Source of the DNA: Caballeronia hypogeia
Lineage (GTDB): Bacteria > Pseudomonadota > Gammaproteobacteria > Burkholderiales > Burkholderiaceae
Assembly: GCF_001544875.2 (NCBI RefSeq)
Contig: NZ_FCOA02000050.1
Span: 1-35,707, forward strand
Direction: 5' to 3'
Length of the DNA stretch: 35,707 bases
Shown here: positions 25,509 to 33,283 of the stretch, one piece after another
Numbering within the stretch: the first letter of the stretch is position 1
Layout: each line of letters begins with the position of its first letter
Made by a program: the position numbers and the translations under genes
Notes under the pieces: generated by a model
What the model saw: only the letters and a program-made list of their open reading frames with translations
The model's database searches: none
What the model was told of the DNA's origin: nothing

Positions 25509-25538
25509 AAGGATCGCGGGCGCGATGCCGCGATCCTT
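25509..25538. terminator. Probable bidirectional terminator hairpin
   Basis: A perfect 11-bp inverted repeat (AAGGATCGCGG, 25509-25519; CCGCGATCCTT, 25528-25538) with an 8-base loop lies between two convergent genes ending at 25491 and 25575. There is no long T-run on either side (ACATCGTCTTT to the right, TTTATCG on the reverse strand). Intrinsic termination would therefore be weak, but position and symmetry favour a shared terminator. Confidence 0.6.
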
Positions 25539-25574
25539 ACATCGTCTTTACGATGCCGGGGTCGCCGGCCAGGC

Positions 25575-26915
25575 TCAGGTCAGCGCACGTCCTTTGGTTT
25601 CCGGCATGATCCAGTACGTGACGAGGCTCACCACGGCGCCAGCGCTCACGTACAGCAGAAACCAGTTCTCGCGATGCTGCGACTGCAGCCACGCCATCAG
25701 ATAAGGCGTCGTCCCGCCGAGCAGCGCGACCACCGTGTTGTACACCGCGCCGATGCCCACGCCGCGCACCTCCGTGCTGAACATCTCGACCATCACCGCC
25801 GGCGCGATCGCCGAATAGAGGCCGTATAGCAGCAGCCCGAACAGGTCGACGAGCAGAATCGAGCCGAGCGACGCGCCCGTCGCCAGCACGACCGGATACA
25901 CGAACAGCGCATAGCCGAGCGCATATACGATCAGTTGCGGACGCCGGCCGATGCGGTCGGACAGCATGCCGAAGAACGGCTGCGACAACATATAGATGAG
26001 CAGGCCGATGGTGCTTGCCGCGTAGGCGGTACCCGGTTCCGCGCCGGCGTGCTGGATCGCGTAGACGGGCAGGTAGGCGGTGAACAGATAAAACGCGAAC
26101 GCGCCGAGCACGCTGAAGCCGATCAGCCGCCAGGTCGCCGTGCGGTGCTCGCGCAGCAGCCACTTGAGCGAGCGCTTCGGCGCATGCTCGCGGCGCTGCT
26201 CCATTTCGAGGAACGCGGGCGTTTCCGAGACCGTGCGGCGAATCCAGAAGCCGACGAGCGCGCCCACGCCGCCAATGAAGAACGGAATGCGCCAGCCGTA
26301 ATCGGACATCGCCTCGCGCGACAGCAGATGCGTGAGGATCCACGCGAGCGCGGAAGCCATCAGCAGGCCGAGCGCCGTCGTGAAGAACACCCAGCTTCCG
26401 AAGAAGCCGCGCTTGTGGGCGGGCGCGGTCTCGCCGACGAAGGTCGTCGCCGCCGCGTATTCGCCGCCCACCGCGAGACCCTGAATCAGCCGGAACAGCA
26501 CGAGCAGCGCGGGCGCGGCGAGGCCGATGGTTTCGTAGGTCGGCAGCAGCGAGATCGCGAGCGACGAGCCGGCCATCATCGTGATGGATACGGTCAGCGC
26601 GGCGCGCCGGCCGAGCCGGTCGGACAGCGTGCCGATCGCCCAGCCGCCGAGCGGGCGCATCGCGAAGCCCACGGCGAAGACCGCGAAGGTGGAGAGCAGC
26701 GCCGAGGTCGCGTTGCCCGACGGAAAGAAGCGATGACTGAAGAAGACCGCGAAGGTCGTATAGACCGACCAGTCGAACCACTCGAATGCGTTGCCGATCG
26801 TGCCCGCGACCACCGAGCGCACCGGCATGGAGGCGGCCGTCTGCTGACGGCCCATTCGCTCCGCATGCGGCTGCGGATCGTCGAGCGGGGCCGCCGTCGT
26901 GTTGTATTGGTTCAT
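25575..26915 (-). CDS. MFS transporter, metabolite:H+ symporter (MHS) family
   Basis: Predicted 446-residue inner-membrane symporter with 12 hydrophobic segments. MHS hallmarks are present: GNAFEWFDWSVYTTFAVFF at the first helix, GGWAIGTLSDRLGRR (loop 2-3 motif), and RLIQGLAVGGEYAAATTF in helix 4. The second-half repeat SQPFFGMLSDRIGRR and VEMFSTEVRGVGIG are also present. The family (KgtP, CitA/TcuC, ProP, ShiA) carries carboxylates, betaines or shikimate with protons. It is the last gene of a minus-strand operon behind the AA_synth protein (59 bp) and the dehydrogenase, so it probably imports their substrate. As no tcuC stands beside tcuAB, it could also serve tricarballylate, but its operon argues for another compound. 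Confidence 0.9.
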   Translation of the reverse strand: MNQYNTTAAPLDDPQPHAERMGRQQTAASMPVRSVVAGTIGNAFEWFDWSVYTTFAVFFSHRFFPSGNATSALLSTFAVFAVGFAMRPLGGWAIGTLSDRLGRRAALTVSITMMAGSSLAISLLPTYETIGLAAPALLVLFRLIQGLAVGGEYAAATTFVGETAPAHKRGFFGSWVFFTTALGLLMASALAWILTHLLSREAMSDYGWRIPFFIGGVGALVGFWIRRTVSETPAFLEMEQRREHAPKRSLKWLLREHRTATWRLIGFSVLGAFAFYLFTAYLPVYAIQHAGAEPGTAYAASTIGLLIYMLSQPFFGMLSDRIGRRPQLIVYALGYALFVYPVVLATGASLGSILLVDLFGLLLYGLYSAIAPAVMVEMFSTEVRGVGIGAVYNTVVALLGGTTPYLMAWLQSQHRENWFLLYVSAGAVVSLVTYWIMPETKGRALT

Positions 26916-26974
26916 CTCGTCTCCGGATATTGTTTTGCGTTGCCGCGCCTGCGTCGGGCGCGTTGCCTCACGGA

Positions 26975-27556
26975 CTAGCGCTGGCCGTCATGCACCGAAA
27001 CGTCTTCCTTCTTCAGTCCGCCCAGACGCGAGTGCACGCGGCCGCCGGTTCCCATCACGAGCGCGAAGAGAATCTCGCGCGGGCGCGGTGCATCCTGAAT
27101 GCCGATCTCGATGCTGTTGAAATGGCTGCGCACGTAAGACGCATGGATGTAATGCACCGGCACCATCATCCGGTATCCCGCGACGGCCACGGCCTTGTTG
27201 GCGGGCACCATCGCCTTCGGCTGGCCGAGCACTTCGCGCATCGCCCAGCCGCCCGCTTCGTGCCACACCGCGCCATGTTCCATTTCCCCTTCGATGCCGA
27301 CGATCGCGGCCTTGCTGTACACCTCGATCCTGTCCTTGCCGCCGAGCGTCTGCACCAGTTCGGTCGCGAGTTCATGACCGAGCGCGCGCAGTTCCGCCAT
27401 GAACGGCATGAGATCGGGCTCGTAGCGGCCAGCATACGGATTCGCGATCACCGCGGCGGCGGCGGCGAGCTTGAGCGGCGCGGCGGGCGCGGGGCCGCCT
27501 TCGTGATACGTGGTTTCGACGACGAGACTGCGTTTGCGAATCTGAATGGACGACAT
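26975..27556 (-). CDS. Amino acid synthesis (AA_synth, PF06684) family protein
   Basis: Predicted 193-residue protein resembling the bacterial AA_synth family, whose role is poorly known. Recognisable parts are IRKRSLVVETTYHEGG at the N-terminus, AVIANPYAGRYEPDL, IEGEMEHGAVWHEAGG, and the closing HYIHASYVRSHFNSIEIGIQD. No signal peptide or membrane segment is seen. Start: ATG 27556 is preceded by GGAG at 5-6 bases. It lies 77 bp downstream of a 3-hydroxyisobutyrate-dehydrogenase-like gene and 59 bp upstream of the MFS gene, all on the minus strand. Despite the family name, the context suggests breakdown of a small acid rather than amino acid synthesis. Confidence 0.75.
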   Translation of the reverse strand: MSSIQIRKRSLVVETTYHEGGPAPAAPLKLAAAAAVIANPYAGRYEPDLMPFMAELRALGHELATELVQTLGGKDRIEVYSKAAIVGIEGEMEHGAVWHEAGGWAMREVLGQPKAMVPANKAVAVAGYRMMVPVHYIHASYVRSHFNSIEIGIQDAPRPREILFALVMGTGGRVHSRLGGLKKEDVSVHDGQR

Positions 27557-27633
27557 GAAGTCTCCTGAAGGCGATGAGATGAGCGCCGCTCGACGATGAC
27601 GTCGCGGCGCGAGCAAAAAGAAAGGATTCCGCT

Positions 27634-28575
27634 TCAGGAATCGGCGGTCGCTTCGTTGCGTTGCTGCAGGAAGCGGAAGATCTCGGTGTTGTCCGCGCCG
27701 GGTTCGAGTGCGGAGATCGCGTCGGCCCAGACCGAGTTGCACAGATTCAGCTGCGGCGCGTCGATGCCCGTCAGCGATTGCAACGCCGCCGCCGTCGCGA
27801 TGTCCTTCGCCTGAAGCCGCAACGCGAAACCGCCCGCGAACGTGCCCGGAATGATGAACTGATTGAGCTTGGTCTCCGTCGCGACGTTCCTGCCGCTCGA
27901 TGCGTTGAGCACTTCGGCGAAGCGCGTCAGGTCGAGATCCAGTCGCGATGCGATCAGCAAGGCTTCGGATGCGGCGAGCAGGCCCGCTGCATAGACATAG
28001 TTGTTCAGCGCCTTCATGGCGTGCGCGGAGGCGACCTTGCCCGTGCGGATGATGTTCGTGCCCATCTTTTCGAGCACCGGGCGCGCGCGCTCGCATGCCG
28101 CATCCGGGCCGCCGGCCATGATCGTCAGTGTGCCCGAGCGCGCCTTGGCCACCGCGCCAGAAACGGGTGCGTCCACCAGCGTCGAGCCGGCGGAGGCGAG
28201 CAGTTCCGCGAGCTTCTGCGTCTCGCCGGGATTCGACGAACCCATGTCGATGACGATCGAATCCGGCGCGAGCACGCCGGCGAGTCCGGCGCGATCCGCG
28301 TCGCCCGCGATCACGGCGTTCGTGATGACGCTGTTGGGCAGCATCGTGATGACCATCTCGACGGACGCGAACTCGTCGAGCGCGGTGGCGCGCGTGAGCG
28401 TCGTGCCCCAGGCCGGATGCGTCGCGAGTTTGTCGAAGGGCGCGTTCTGTGTATCGAAAGCGAGGATATGGAACGCGTCGTGGCTCGCGAGATTCTCCAG
28501 CATCGGCAAGCCCATCATCCCGAGACCGATAAAGCCGATTCGCAGGGGCTCGCGCCGCATATAAGTTTCAGACAT
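27634..28575 (-). CDS. NAD(P)-dependent 3-hydroxyisobutyrate-dehydrogenase-like oxidoreductase
   Basis: Predicted 313-residue β-hydroxyacid dehydrogenase. The Rossmann motif is GFIGLGMMGLPM (residues about 13-24). The substrate-binding DAPVSGAVAKARSGTLTIMAGG and the catalytic Lys region (HAMKALNNYVYA, Lys then Asn four residues on) are intact. The family oxidises 3-hydroxyisobutyrate, tartronate semialdehyde, L-threonate or related 2-substituted 3-hydroxyacids, and also includes dehydrogenases acting on sulphonates. Start: ATG 28575 with GGAGAAG about 6 bases upstream. It is the first gene of the minus-strand operon with AA_synth and MFS genes and is divergent from a LysR gene, the usual layout for inducible use of a carboxylic acid. 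Confidence 0.87.
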   Translation of the reverse strand: MSETYMRREPLRIGFIGLGMMGLPMLENLASHDAFHILAFDTQNAPFDKLATHPAWGTTLTRATALDEFASVEMVITMLPNSVITNAVIAGDADRAGLAGVLAPDSIVIDMGSSNPGETQKLAELLASAGSTLVDAPVSGAVAKARSGTLTIMAGGPDAACERARPVLEKMGTNIIRTGKVASAHAMKALNNYVYAAGLLAASEALLIASRLDLDLTRFAEVLNASSGRNVATETKLNQFIIPGTFAGGFALRLQAKDIATAAALQSLTGIDAPQLNLCNSVWADAISALEPGADNTEIFRFLQQRNEATADS

Positions 28576-28651
28576 CGATTTCTTCTCCGTTGGTCGCTCA
28601 AAGCGTACCCGCGAACGGCCGGATTGCCTTATGTTAAATGTCGTGTAGGGT

Positions 28652-28666
28652 ATAGCTTTCTGTTAT
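28652..28666. promoter_or_regulatory. Possible LysR binding site
   Basis: ATAGC-TTTCT-GTTAT is a near-perfect interrupted palindrome (four of five pairs) of the T-N11-A type used by LysR proteins. It lies 16-30 bases before the lysR start, in the 106-bp space shared with the divergent dehydrogenase operon. The assignment rests on shape and place only; an AT-rich stretch TTATGTTAAATG lies next to it. Confidence 0.3.
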
Positions 28667-28681
28667 CGGAGACCCTGCGAA

Positions 28682-29605
28682 ATGCGCTTCAGGCTGCGGC
28701 AGATGGAAGCTTTCCGGGCGGTCATGCTGACCGGTTCCATGAACGGCGCGGCGCGTCTGCTCTACATCTCGCAGCCCGCGGTCAGCCGTCTCATCGCGCA
28801 TACGGAGCAGACGCTCGGCCTGCGTCTGTTCGACCGCGACCGCGGCAAGCTCACGCCGACCGCCGAAGCGCAACTGCTCTTCAAAGAGGTCGAAACGATG
28901 TTCGAGGAGGCCGTGCGCATCGACGACTTCGCGCGCGATCTGTCATCGAATCCGGCTGGCGCATTACGGTTCTGTTGCAGCCCGAGTCTCGCGCTGAACT
29001 TCCTGCCGCCTGTGATCGCAAGTTATATGAAGGCGTTTCCGCAAGTACGGCTCAAGTTCCATACGACGCTGCTTTCGAACATCGCCGACGAGCTGCTCGC
29101 GCGGAAGGTCGAAATGGCCGTTTCCGTTTTGCCGCTCGATCATCCGAATCTCATCGTCGAGCCGTTCGCGGCGGGGCGCATGGTGTGCATCCTGCCGGTC
29201 GGTCATCCGCTCGAATCGCAGGAAGAGGTGGAACTGCATCAGATTCCGGACTATCCGCTGATCGGCTATGCGCGCAACATTCCGTTCGGGCGGATCATGT
29301 CCGGCGCGTTCGAGCGCGCGGGTATTCCGTGGCGCGTCGCCGTGGAGATCGTGCGGGCGGAGTCGGCGTGCGCGTTCGTGCGCGAGGGCATCGGCATTGC
29401 GATCGTCGATGAATTTTCGGTCGCGGGGCACGGCTGGGCGGGCGTGGTGGTCAAGCCGCTGCGCGAGGAGATTCCGCTGACGCTCAGCCTGTTGCGCTCG
29501 CGCTTCGACCGGCCTTCGTCACATGCGCAGTCGCTCGCCCGGATGATTCGCGAGCATGCAAAGCGCACCGGTCGCGGGATCGGCGGGCATGCGGCGGAGC
29601 GCTGA
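28682..29605 (+). CDS. LysR-type transcriptional regulator of the divergent operon
   Basis: Predicted 307-residue LTTR. The DNA-binding domain is at residues about 3-62 (LRQMEAFRAVMLTGSMNGAA, SQPAVSRLIAHTEQTLGLRLFDRDRGKLTPT). The effector domain starts near residue 92 (GALRFCCSPSLALNFLPP). It is divergent from the dehydrogenase/AA_synth/MFS operon with 106 bp between the starts, so control of that operon is the natural guess. The effector would be its substrate. Downstream, 61 bp separate it from the exporter gene. Nothing in the sequence is broken. Confidence 0.9.
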   Translation: MRFRLRQMEAFRAVMLTGSMNGAARLLYISQPAVSRLIAHTEQTLGLRLFDRDRGKLTPTAEAQLLFKEVETMFEEAVRIDDFARDLSSNPAGALRFCCSPSLALNFLPPVIASYMKAFPQVRLKFHTTLLSNIADELLARKVEMAVSVLPLDHPNLIVEPFAAGRMVCILPVGHPLESQEEVELHQIPDYPLIGYARNIPFGRIMSGAFERAGIPWRVAVEIVRAESACAFVREGIGIAIVDEFSVAGHGWAGVVVKPLREEIPLTLSLLRSRFDRPSSHAQSLARMIREHAKRTGRGIGGHAAER

Positions 29606-29666
29606 GGCGCTGTACGCGCCGCTCGGTGACACAATCCCTCTTTCGCAAATTCTTCGAGGACCCTCC

Positions 29667-31460
29667 ATGCCCGATGCCGCCGCGCCCGCGCGACGTGACG
29701 CGCCACCCAAGCGACGTGTCGCTCCGCTTATGGCCTTGCTGCCGTTCCTGCGCCCATACGCCGGACGCTGGACGCTCGCGTTCCTCGCGCTGCTGACATC
29801 GGCGGGCGCGACGCTCGCGCTGCCGGTGGCGTTCCGGTATCTGATCGATCGCGGCTTCGCGAGCGGCGAGCGCACGCATATCGACCGATACTTCATCGCG
29901 CTGTTCGTCGTCTCGCTGATTCTCGCCGCCGCGACGGCGCTGCGCTTCTATTGGGTGTCGTGGCTCGGCGAACGCGTCACGGCCGATATGCGGCGCGCCG
30001 TCTACGATCACGTCATGCGCATGAGCCCGCAGTTCTTCGAAACCACGCAGACGGGCGAAGTGCTGTCGCGGCTCACCACGGACACGACGCTGATCCAGAC
30101 CGTGGTCGGCACGAGTCTGTCGCTCGGACTGCGCAATCTCCTGCTGACGATCGGCGGCATCGCGATGCTGATCGCGACGAGCCCTGTGCTGTCCGGCTAC
30201 ATCATCGTGACGCTGGTCGTGGTGGTCGCGCCCATCGTCGTGTTCGGGCGGCGCGTGCGGCGGCTTTCGCGCGCGAGCCAGGACAAGATCGCGAACGCCA
30301 GCGCGCTCGCGGGCGAAGTGCTCAACGCGATGCCGACCGTGCAGTCGTACACGCAGGAGAGCCACGAGGCGCACCGCTTCGGTGGCGCGGTGGAAGCGGC
30401 TTTCGATACGGCGCTCACGCGCATCCGCGCCCGGGCCGCGCTGACGGCCGTGGTGATCGTATTCGTCTTCGCGGCCGTCGTGTTCGTGCTGTGGCTCGGC
30501 GCTCAGGCGGTGCTAGCCGGAAACATGACGGCGGGCCAGTTGTCGCAGTTCATCCTGTATGCGGTTTTCACGGCGGGCGCGGTGGGCGCCGTCGCGGAAG
30601 TGTGGGGTGATCTGCAGCGGGCCGCGGGCGCGACGGAACGCCTGCTGCAACTGCTCTCCGCACATTCGCCGGTGGCGGAGGCCCGGACCACGGTGCCGCT
30701 GCCGGCGCACGGCGAAGGCATCCGTTTCGACAATGTGGGCTTTTCGTATCCGTCGCGTCCGGGCATTGCCGCGCTTTCGGGCTTCTCGCTCGATGTGCGC
30801 CCGGGCGAGCATGTCGCGCTGGTCGGGCCGTCGGGCGCGGGCAAGACCACGCTGTTCCAGTTGCTGTTGCGGTTCTACGATCCGCAGTCCGGCGCGATAC
30901 TGATCAACGGCGTGCCGACGCAGCAGGTGTCGTTCGCCTCGTTGCGCCGGGCGATCGGCGTCGTGCTGCAGGAGTCGGTGATCTTCTCGGGCAGCGTGCT
31001 CGACAACATCCGCTACGGGATGCCTGACGCGACCTTCGCCGAAGTACAGCGCGCCGCCGAAATGGCCGCGGCCGCGGGCTTCATCGGCGAACTGCCGCAA
31101 GGCTATGACACGTTCCTCGGCGAGCGTGGCGTGCGCCTGTCCGGCGGACAGCGCCAGCGACTCGCGATCGCGCGCGCGATACTCAAGAACCCGCCTATCC
31201 TGCTCCTCGACGAAGCGACGAGCGCCCTCGATGCCGCGAGCGAACGGCTCGTGCAGAAGGCGCTGGATAACGCGGCGCTGAATCGCACGACGCTTGTCAT
31301 CGCTCATCGGCTGGCGACGGTGCAGCAGGCCGACCGCATCGTCGTGATGGATCAGGGGCGCATCGTCGCGCAGGGCCGGCATGCGGAGCTTCTGCAAAGC
31401 TCACCGTTGTACGCGCAGCTTGCGGCGCTGCAGTTCGGCGATCCTGTGAGAACGATCTGA
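29667..31460 (+). CDS. ABCB-type exporter, fused permease-ATPase
   Basis: Predicted 597-residue half-transporter of the MsbA/multidrug type that works as a homodimer in the inner membrane. Six hydrophobic segments lie in residues about 25-310, with the coupling sequence RMSPQFFETTQTGEVLSRLT. The ATPase has Walker A GPSGAGKTT (near 387), Q-loop in VVLQESVIFSG, signature LSGGQRQRLAIARA (near 491), Walker B ILLLDEATSALD and switch His in LVIAHRLATV. All catalytic residues are present. Start: ATG 29667 (MPDAAAPARR) with GAGGA about 8 bases upstream; the open frame before it overlaps the lysR end. The cargo (lipid, peptide or drug) cannot be told. It appears to be transcribed alone or with the GFA gene 39 bp downstream. 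Confidence 0.9.
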   Translation: MPDAAAPARRDAPPKRRVAPLMALLPFLRPYAGRWTLAFLALLTSAGATLALPVAFRYLIDRGFASGERTHIDRYFIALFVVSLILAAATALRFYWVSWLGERVTADMRRAVYDHVMRMSPQFFETTQTGEVLSRLTTDTTLIQTVVGTSLSLGLRNLLLTIGGIAMLIATSPVLSGYIIVTLVVVVAPIVVFGRRVRRLSRASQDKIANASALAGEVLNAMPTVQSYTQESHEAHRFGGAVEAAFDTALTRIRARAALTAVVIVFVFAAVVFVLWLGAQAVLAGNMTAGQLSQFILYAVFTAGAVGAVAEVWGDLQRAAGATERLLQLLSAHSPVAEARTTVPLPAHGEGIRFDNVGFSYPSRPGIAALSGFSLDVRPGEHVALVGPSGAGKTTLFQLLLRFYDPQSGAILINGVPTQQVSFASLRRAIGVVLQESVIFSGSVLDNIRYGMPDATFAEVQRAAEMAAAAGFIGELPQGYDTFLGERGVRLSGGQRQRLAIARAILKNPPILLLDEATSALDAASERLVQKALDNAALNRTTLVIAHRLATVQQADRIVVMDQGRIVAQGRHAELLQSSPLYAQLAALQFGDPVRTI

Positions 31461-31499
31461 CGAGCTTCGATGCCCGAGCGTCATCTCTGGAGTTCCGTC

Positions 31500-31901
31500 A
31501 TGAAGTCATTGCTTGCCGGTGGATGTCTCTGCGGTGCCGTCCATTATTCGGTACAGGACGAATTCGTCTACGCGCTGAACTGCCATTGCTCGAACTGTCG
31601 ACGCGCGACGGGAGCGGCGTTCAAGCCCTTCGCGGGCATCGAGCGCGACAAGCTGCGCATTACTCAGGGGCAGGACGACGTGTCGATTTTCGGCGACGCG
31701 CAGGCAACGCACGATGTGCACTGCGGGACGTGCGGAAGCCTTCTGTTTTCGGTCGTGCGTGACGGCGAATACGCTCACGTCACGTTGGGTACGCTCGCAG
31801 ACGCGCCTTCGATTCGTCCCACGGCGCATATCTTCGTGGGATCGAAGGCGCCGTGGTATTCGATCACAGACGATCTGCCGCAATACGATGAATTCGAGTG
31901 A
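31500..31901 (+). CDS. GFA-family protein (glutathione-dependent formaldehyde-activating fold)
   Basis: Predicted 133-residue zinc protein. Cysteines follow the GFA pattern: Cys9 and Cys11 (GGCLCGAVHY), Cys28, Cys30 and Cys33 (NCHCSNCRRATGAAF), and Cys75 and Cys78 (HCGTCGS). SIRPTAHIFVGSKAPWYSI is the usual C-terminal segment. Most such proteins have no proven substrate, and formaldehyde chemistry is only established for Gfa itself. Start: ATG 31500 with GGAG about 8 bases upstream; a frame start at 31470 has no ribosome site. It lies 39 bp behind the exporter gene and converges on the small basic protein gene. Confidence 0.87.
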   Translation: MKSLLAGGCLCGAVHYSVQDEFVYALNCHCSNCRRATGAAFKPFAGIERDKLRITQGQDDVSIFGDAQATHDVHCGTCGSLLFSVVRDGEYAHVTLGTLADAPSIRPTAHIFVGSKAPWYSITDDLPQYDEFE

Positions 31902-31919
31902 CCGATAGCGCGTTCGTCC

Positions 31920-32096
31920 TCACCTCCGCCCGCGCCGCTTCTTCGGCTTGGGCGGCGTGAGCGCCGCCGTCCAGATCGCGTTCGCCTGCCGTTTCGCCTG
32001 AGCGCTCGCGCGGCCTCGCGTCGCGCCGATTACCGCGTTCGCGCCCGAAAGCCACATGCTCAGAAACGGATTCTTCTTCAGCCAGGGATTCTTCAT
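31920..32096 (-). CDS. Small basic hypothetical protein, 58 residues
   Basis: A short reading frame beginning MKNPWLKKNPFLSMWLSG and ending in a strongly basic tail (PPKPKKRRGRR). The centre is Ala-rich and amphipathic (GATRGRASAQAKRQANAIW). I believe very similar short proteins are common in Burkholderia genomes, but no function is known to me. Start: ATG 32096. It lies 29 bp downstream of the hemerythrin gene stop on the same strand, so the two may be one transcript. Composition (basic, Ala-rich helix, aromatic N-terminus) would fit a nucleic-acid, granule or membrane-surface binding role, which is speculation. Confidence 0.6.
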   Translation of the reverse strand: MKNPWLKKNPFLSMWLSGANAVIGATRGRASAQAKRQANAIWTAALTPPKPKKRRGRR

Positions 32097-32125
32097 GGTC
32101 CGGTCCCGGTAAGCGTCGGTCGATA

Positions 32126-32668
32126 TCAGTGCAGGCGCATGCTGTTGTCGCCCGCGTCTTTCGGGATTTTCGATTCCAGTTGCTTCTTGCGCTGCTCGAG
32201 CTTTCTGCCGAGCGCGTCCAGATCGACGCCTGACTTTCGCAACTTGGGGAACAGTTCCTTTTCTTCCTCATCGATATGATGGCGGACCATCTCGCTCAGC
32301 ACCTTGAACGTGGCGTCGAACCCTGTTTCGCCCGCCTTGATCTTCGTGAACTTCTCGATCAGCACCTTCACGAGAAAGTGCTCGACATATGCTTCCTCGA
32401 CATCCGGCCGCTCGTCTTCGTCGAGCGCCTGCTGCGCGGCGGGGTAGAGCAGTTCTTCCTCGATCATCGCGTGAACGGTCAGCTCCTCGCATGCGCGCCG
32501 CACGAGCGCGGCCCTGGCGTCGAGGTCGTCTTTCGATGCTTTCTCGAATGCATCGAAGAGCTTTTGCACGGCGCGATGATCGTCGGTCAGCACCTGAATG
32601 GCGTCCTGACCATGCGTGGCGCGGGTGGTCGCGGCGGTCGTGGCTTGCGTGGGGGCCTGGCGGGGCAT
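32126..32668 (-). CDS. Hemerythrin HHE domain-containing protein
   Basis: Predicted 180-residue cytoplasmic protein with a four-helix HHE bundle binding a non-heme di-iron centre. Likely ligands are His31 (TDDHRAVQKLF), His66 and Glu70 (HAMIEEELLYP), His97 (YVEHFLVKVLIEK), and His130/His131 with Glu135 (RHHIDEEEKELFP). The first 20 residues are Thr/Ala-rich and probably disordered, and the C-terminus is a charged helix (GRKLEQRKKQLESK). Such proteins sense or buffer O2, NO or iron in stress responses. Start: ATG 32668 with GGAGGA about 6 bases upstream. Two copies of a palindromic TTCCGGAA motif lie immediately upstream of this site, suggesting a specific regulator. Confidence 0.88.
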   Translation of the reverse strand: MPRQAPTQATTAATTRATHGQDAIQVLTDDHRAVQKLFDAFEKASKDDLDARAALVRRACEELTVHAMIEEELLYPAAQQALDEDERPDVEEAYVEHFLVKVLIEKFTKIKAGETGFDATFKVLSEMVRHHIDEEEKELFPKLRKSGVDLDALGRKLEQRKKQLESKIPKDAGDNSMRLH

Positions 32669-32678
32669 CGTGTCCTCC

Positions 32679-32707
32679 GTTCCGGAATGGGGATGGTTCC
32701 GGAATGG
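32679..32707. repeat. Tandem 12-bp direct repeat with palindromic core, upstream of hemerythrin gene
   Basis: GTTCCGGAATGG occurs at 32679-32690 and again at 32696-32707, 17 bp apart start to start. Each copy contains the perfect 8-bp palindrome TTCCGGAA. The pair lies 11-39 bases upstream of the hemerythrin start on the minus strand. A doubled palindrome so near a start suggests an operator, although an RNA role in the leader is equally possible. Confidence 0.5.
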
Positions 32708-32744
32708 AGCAATGCGCGGACCTGAGGCTAGTCTTTCGACGCAT

Positions 32745-33153
32745 TCAAGCGGCGAGCGGGACGTCCTCGATCAGGCTTGCGCGCAGCACGCGAATCCGCC
32801 GATCGACGAAATAGCCGCCGCCTTCGGTGTAGCGCAGATAAAGCCGTCCGCACGACGAACACTCCCACACGCCGCAGCGGTTGTACGGAAAGTAGCGCGG
32901 CGCGACGGGCGCATCCGCCGACCAGTAATCGATCTTGCCGGGCAGATATTCGGCGAAGGTCGGTTCCGGATCGTCTTCCGGGAGCAAGGTCCCGATCTCG
33001 CGCAACAGCGTTTCGTCGAGCGAAAGCGGCTGCGAGTGCCAGCCGTCGAGCGGCGTTTTGGTGCACGCGCACGGGCCGGGCGCGCGGGCTTCCGCGATCG
33101 ATTTCAGCGCCGCCTCTGTTCCACGTTCAGCCGGTCACGCTGTCGGCAGACAT
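32745..33153 (-). pseudogene. Small CxxC protein gene with an apparent frameshift near its start
   Basis: The 3' frame reads EAALKSIAEARAPGPCACTK, then a proline/acid-rich part, then CGVWECSSCGRLYLRYTEGGGYFVDRRI and a stop at 32745. It is protein-like right up to a TGA at about 33134, yet contains no ATG. The only weak start is a TTG at 33005, inside the conserved-looking part. Upstream, ATG 33153 with an AAGG site gives MSADSVTG followed by TGA at 33127. Removing one base there would join the two frames smoothly (VTG-ERGTEAALKS). So this is probably a gene of about 135 codons inactivated by one indel, or a sequencing error. The CSSCG pair suggests a metal site. The function is unknown. Confidence 0.5.
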
Positions 33154-33283
33154 CACGATGACCTTCGCAGTGCGGGGCGTGACATCGTTCTTCCGGGGAA
33201 AGGCTCAGCAATCTTCGCGTTCAGGCTGATGGTCGCGGGTGATGTGATGTGGACGAGCCACTTTCGCGGGCGGCGATCACCAC

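Noticed and set aside
25575..26915. MFS gene as tcuC
   Set aside because: It belongs to a separate operon with a dehydrogenase and its own LysR, and is not next to tcuAB. The possibility is mentioned but not called.
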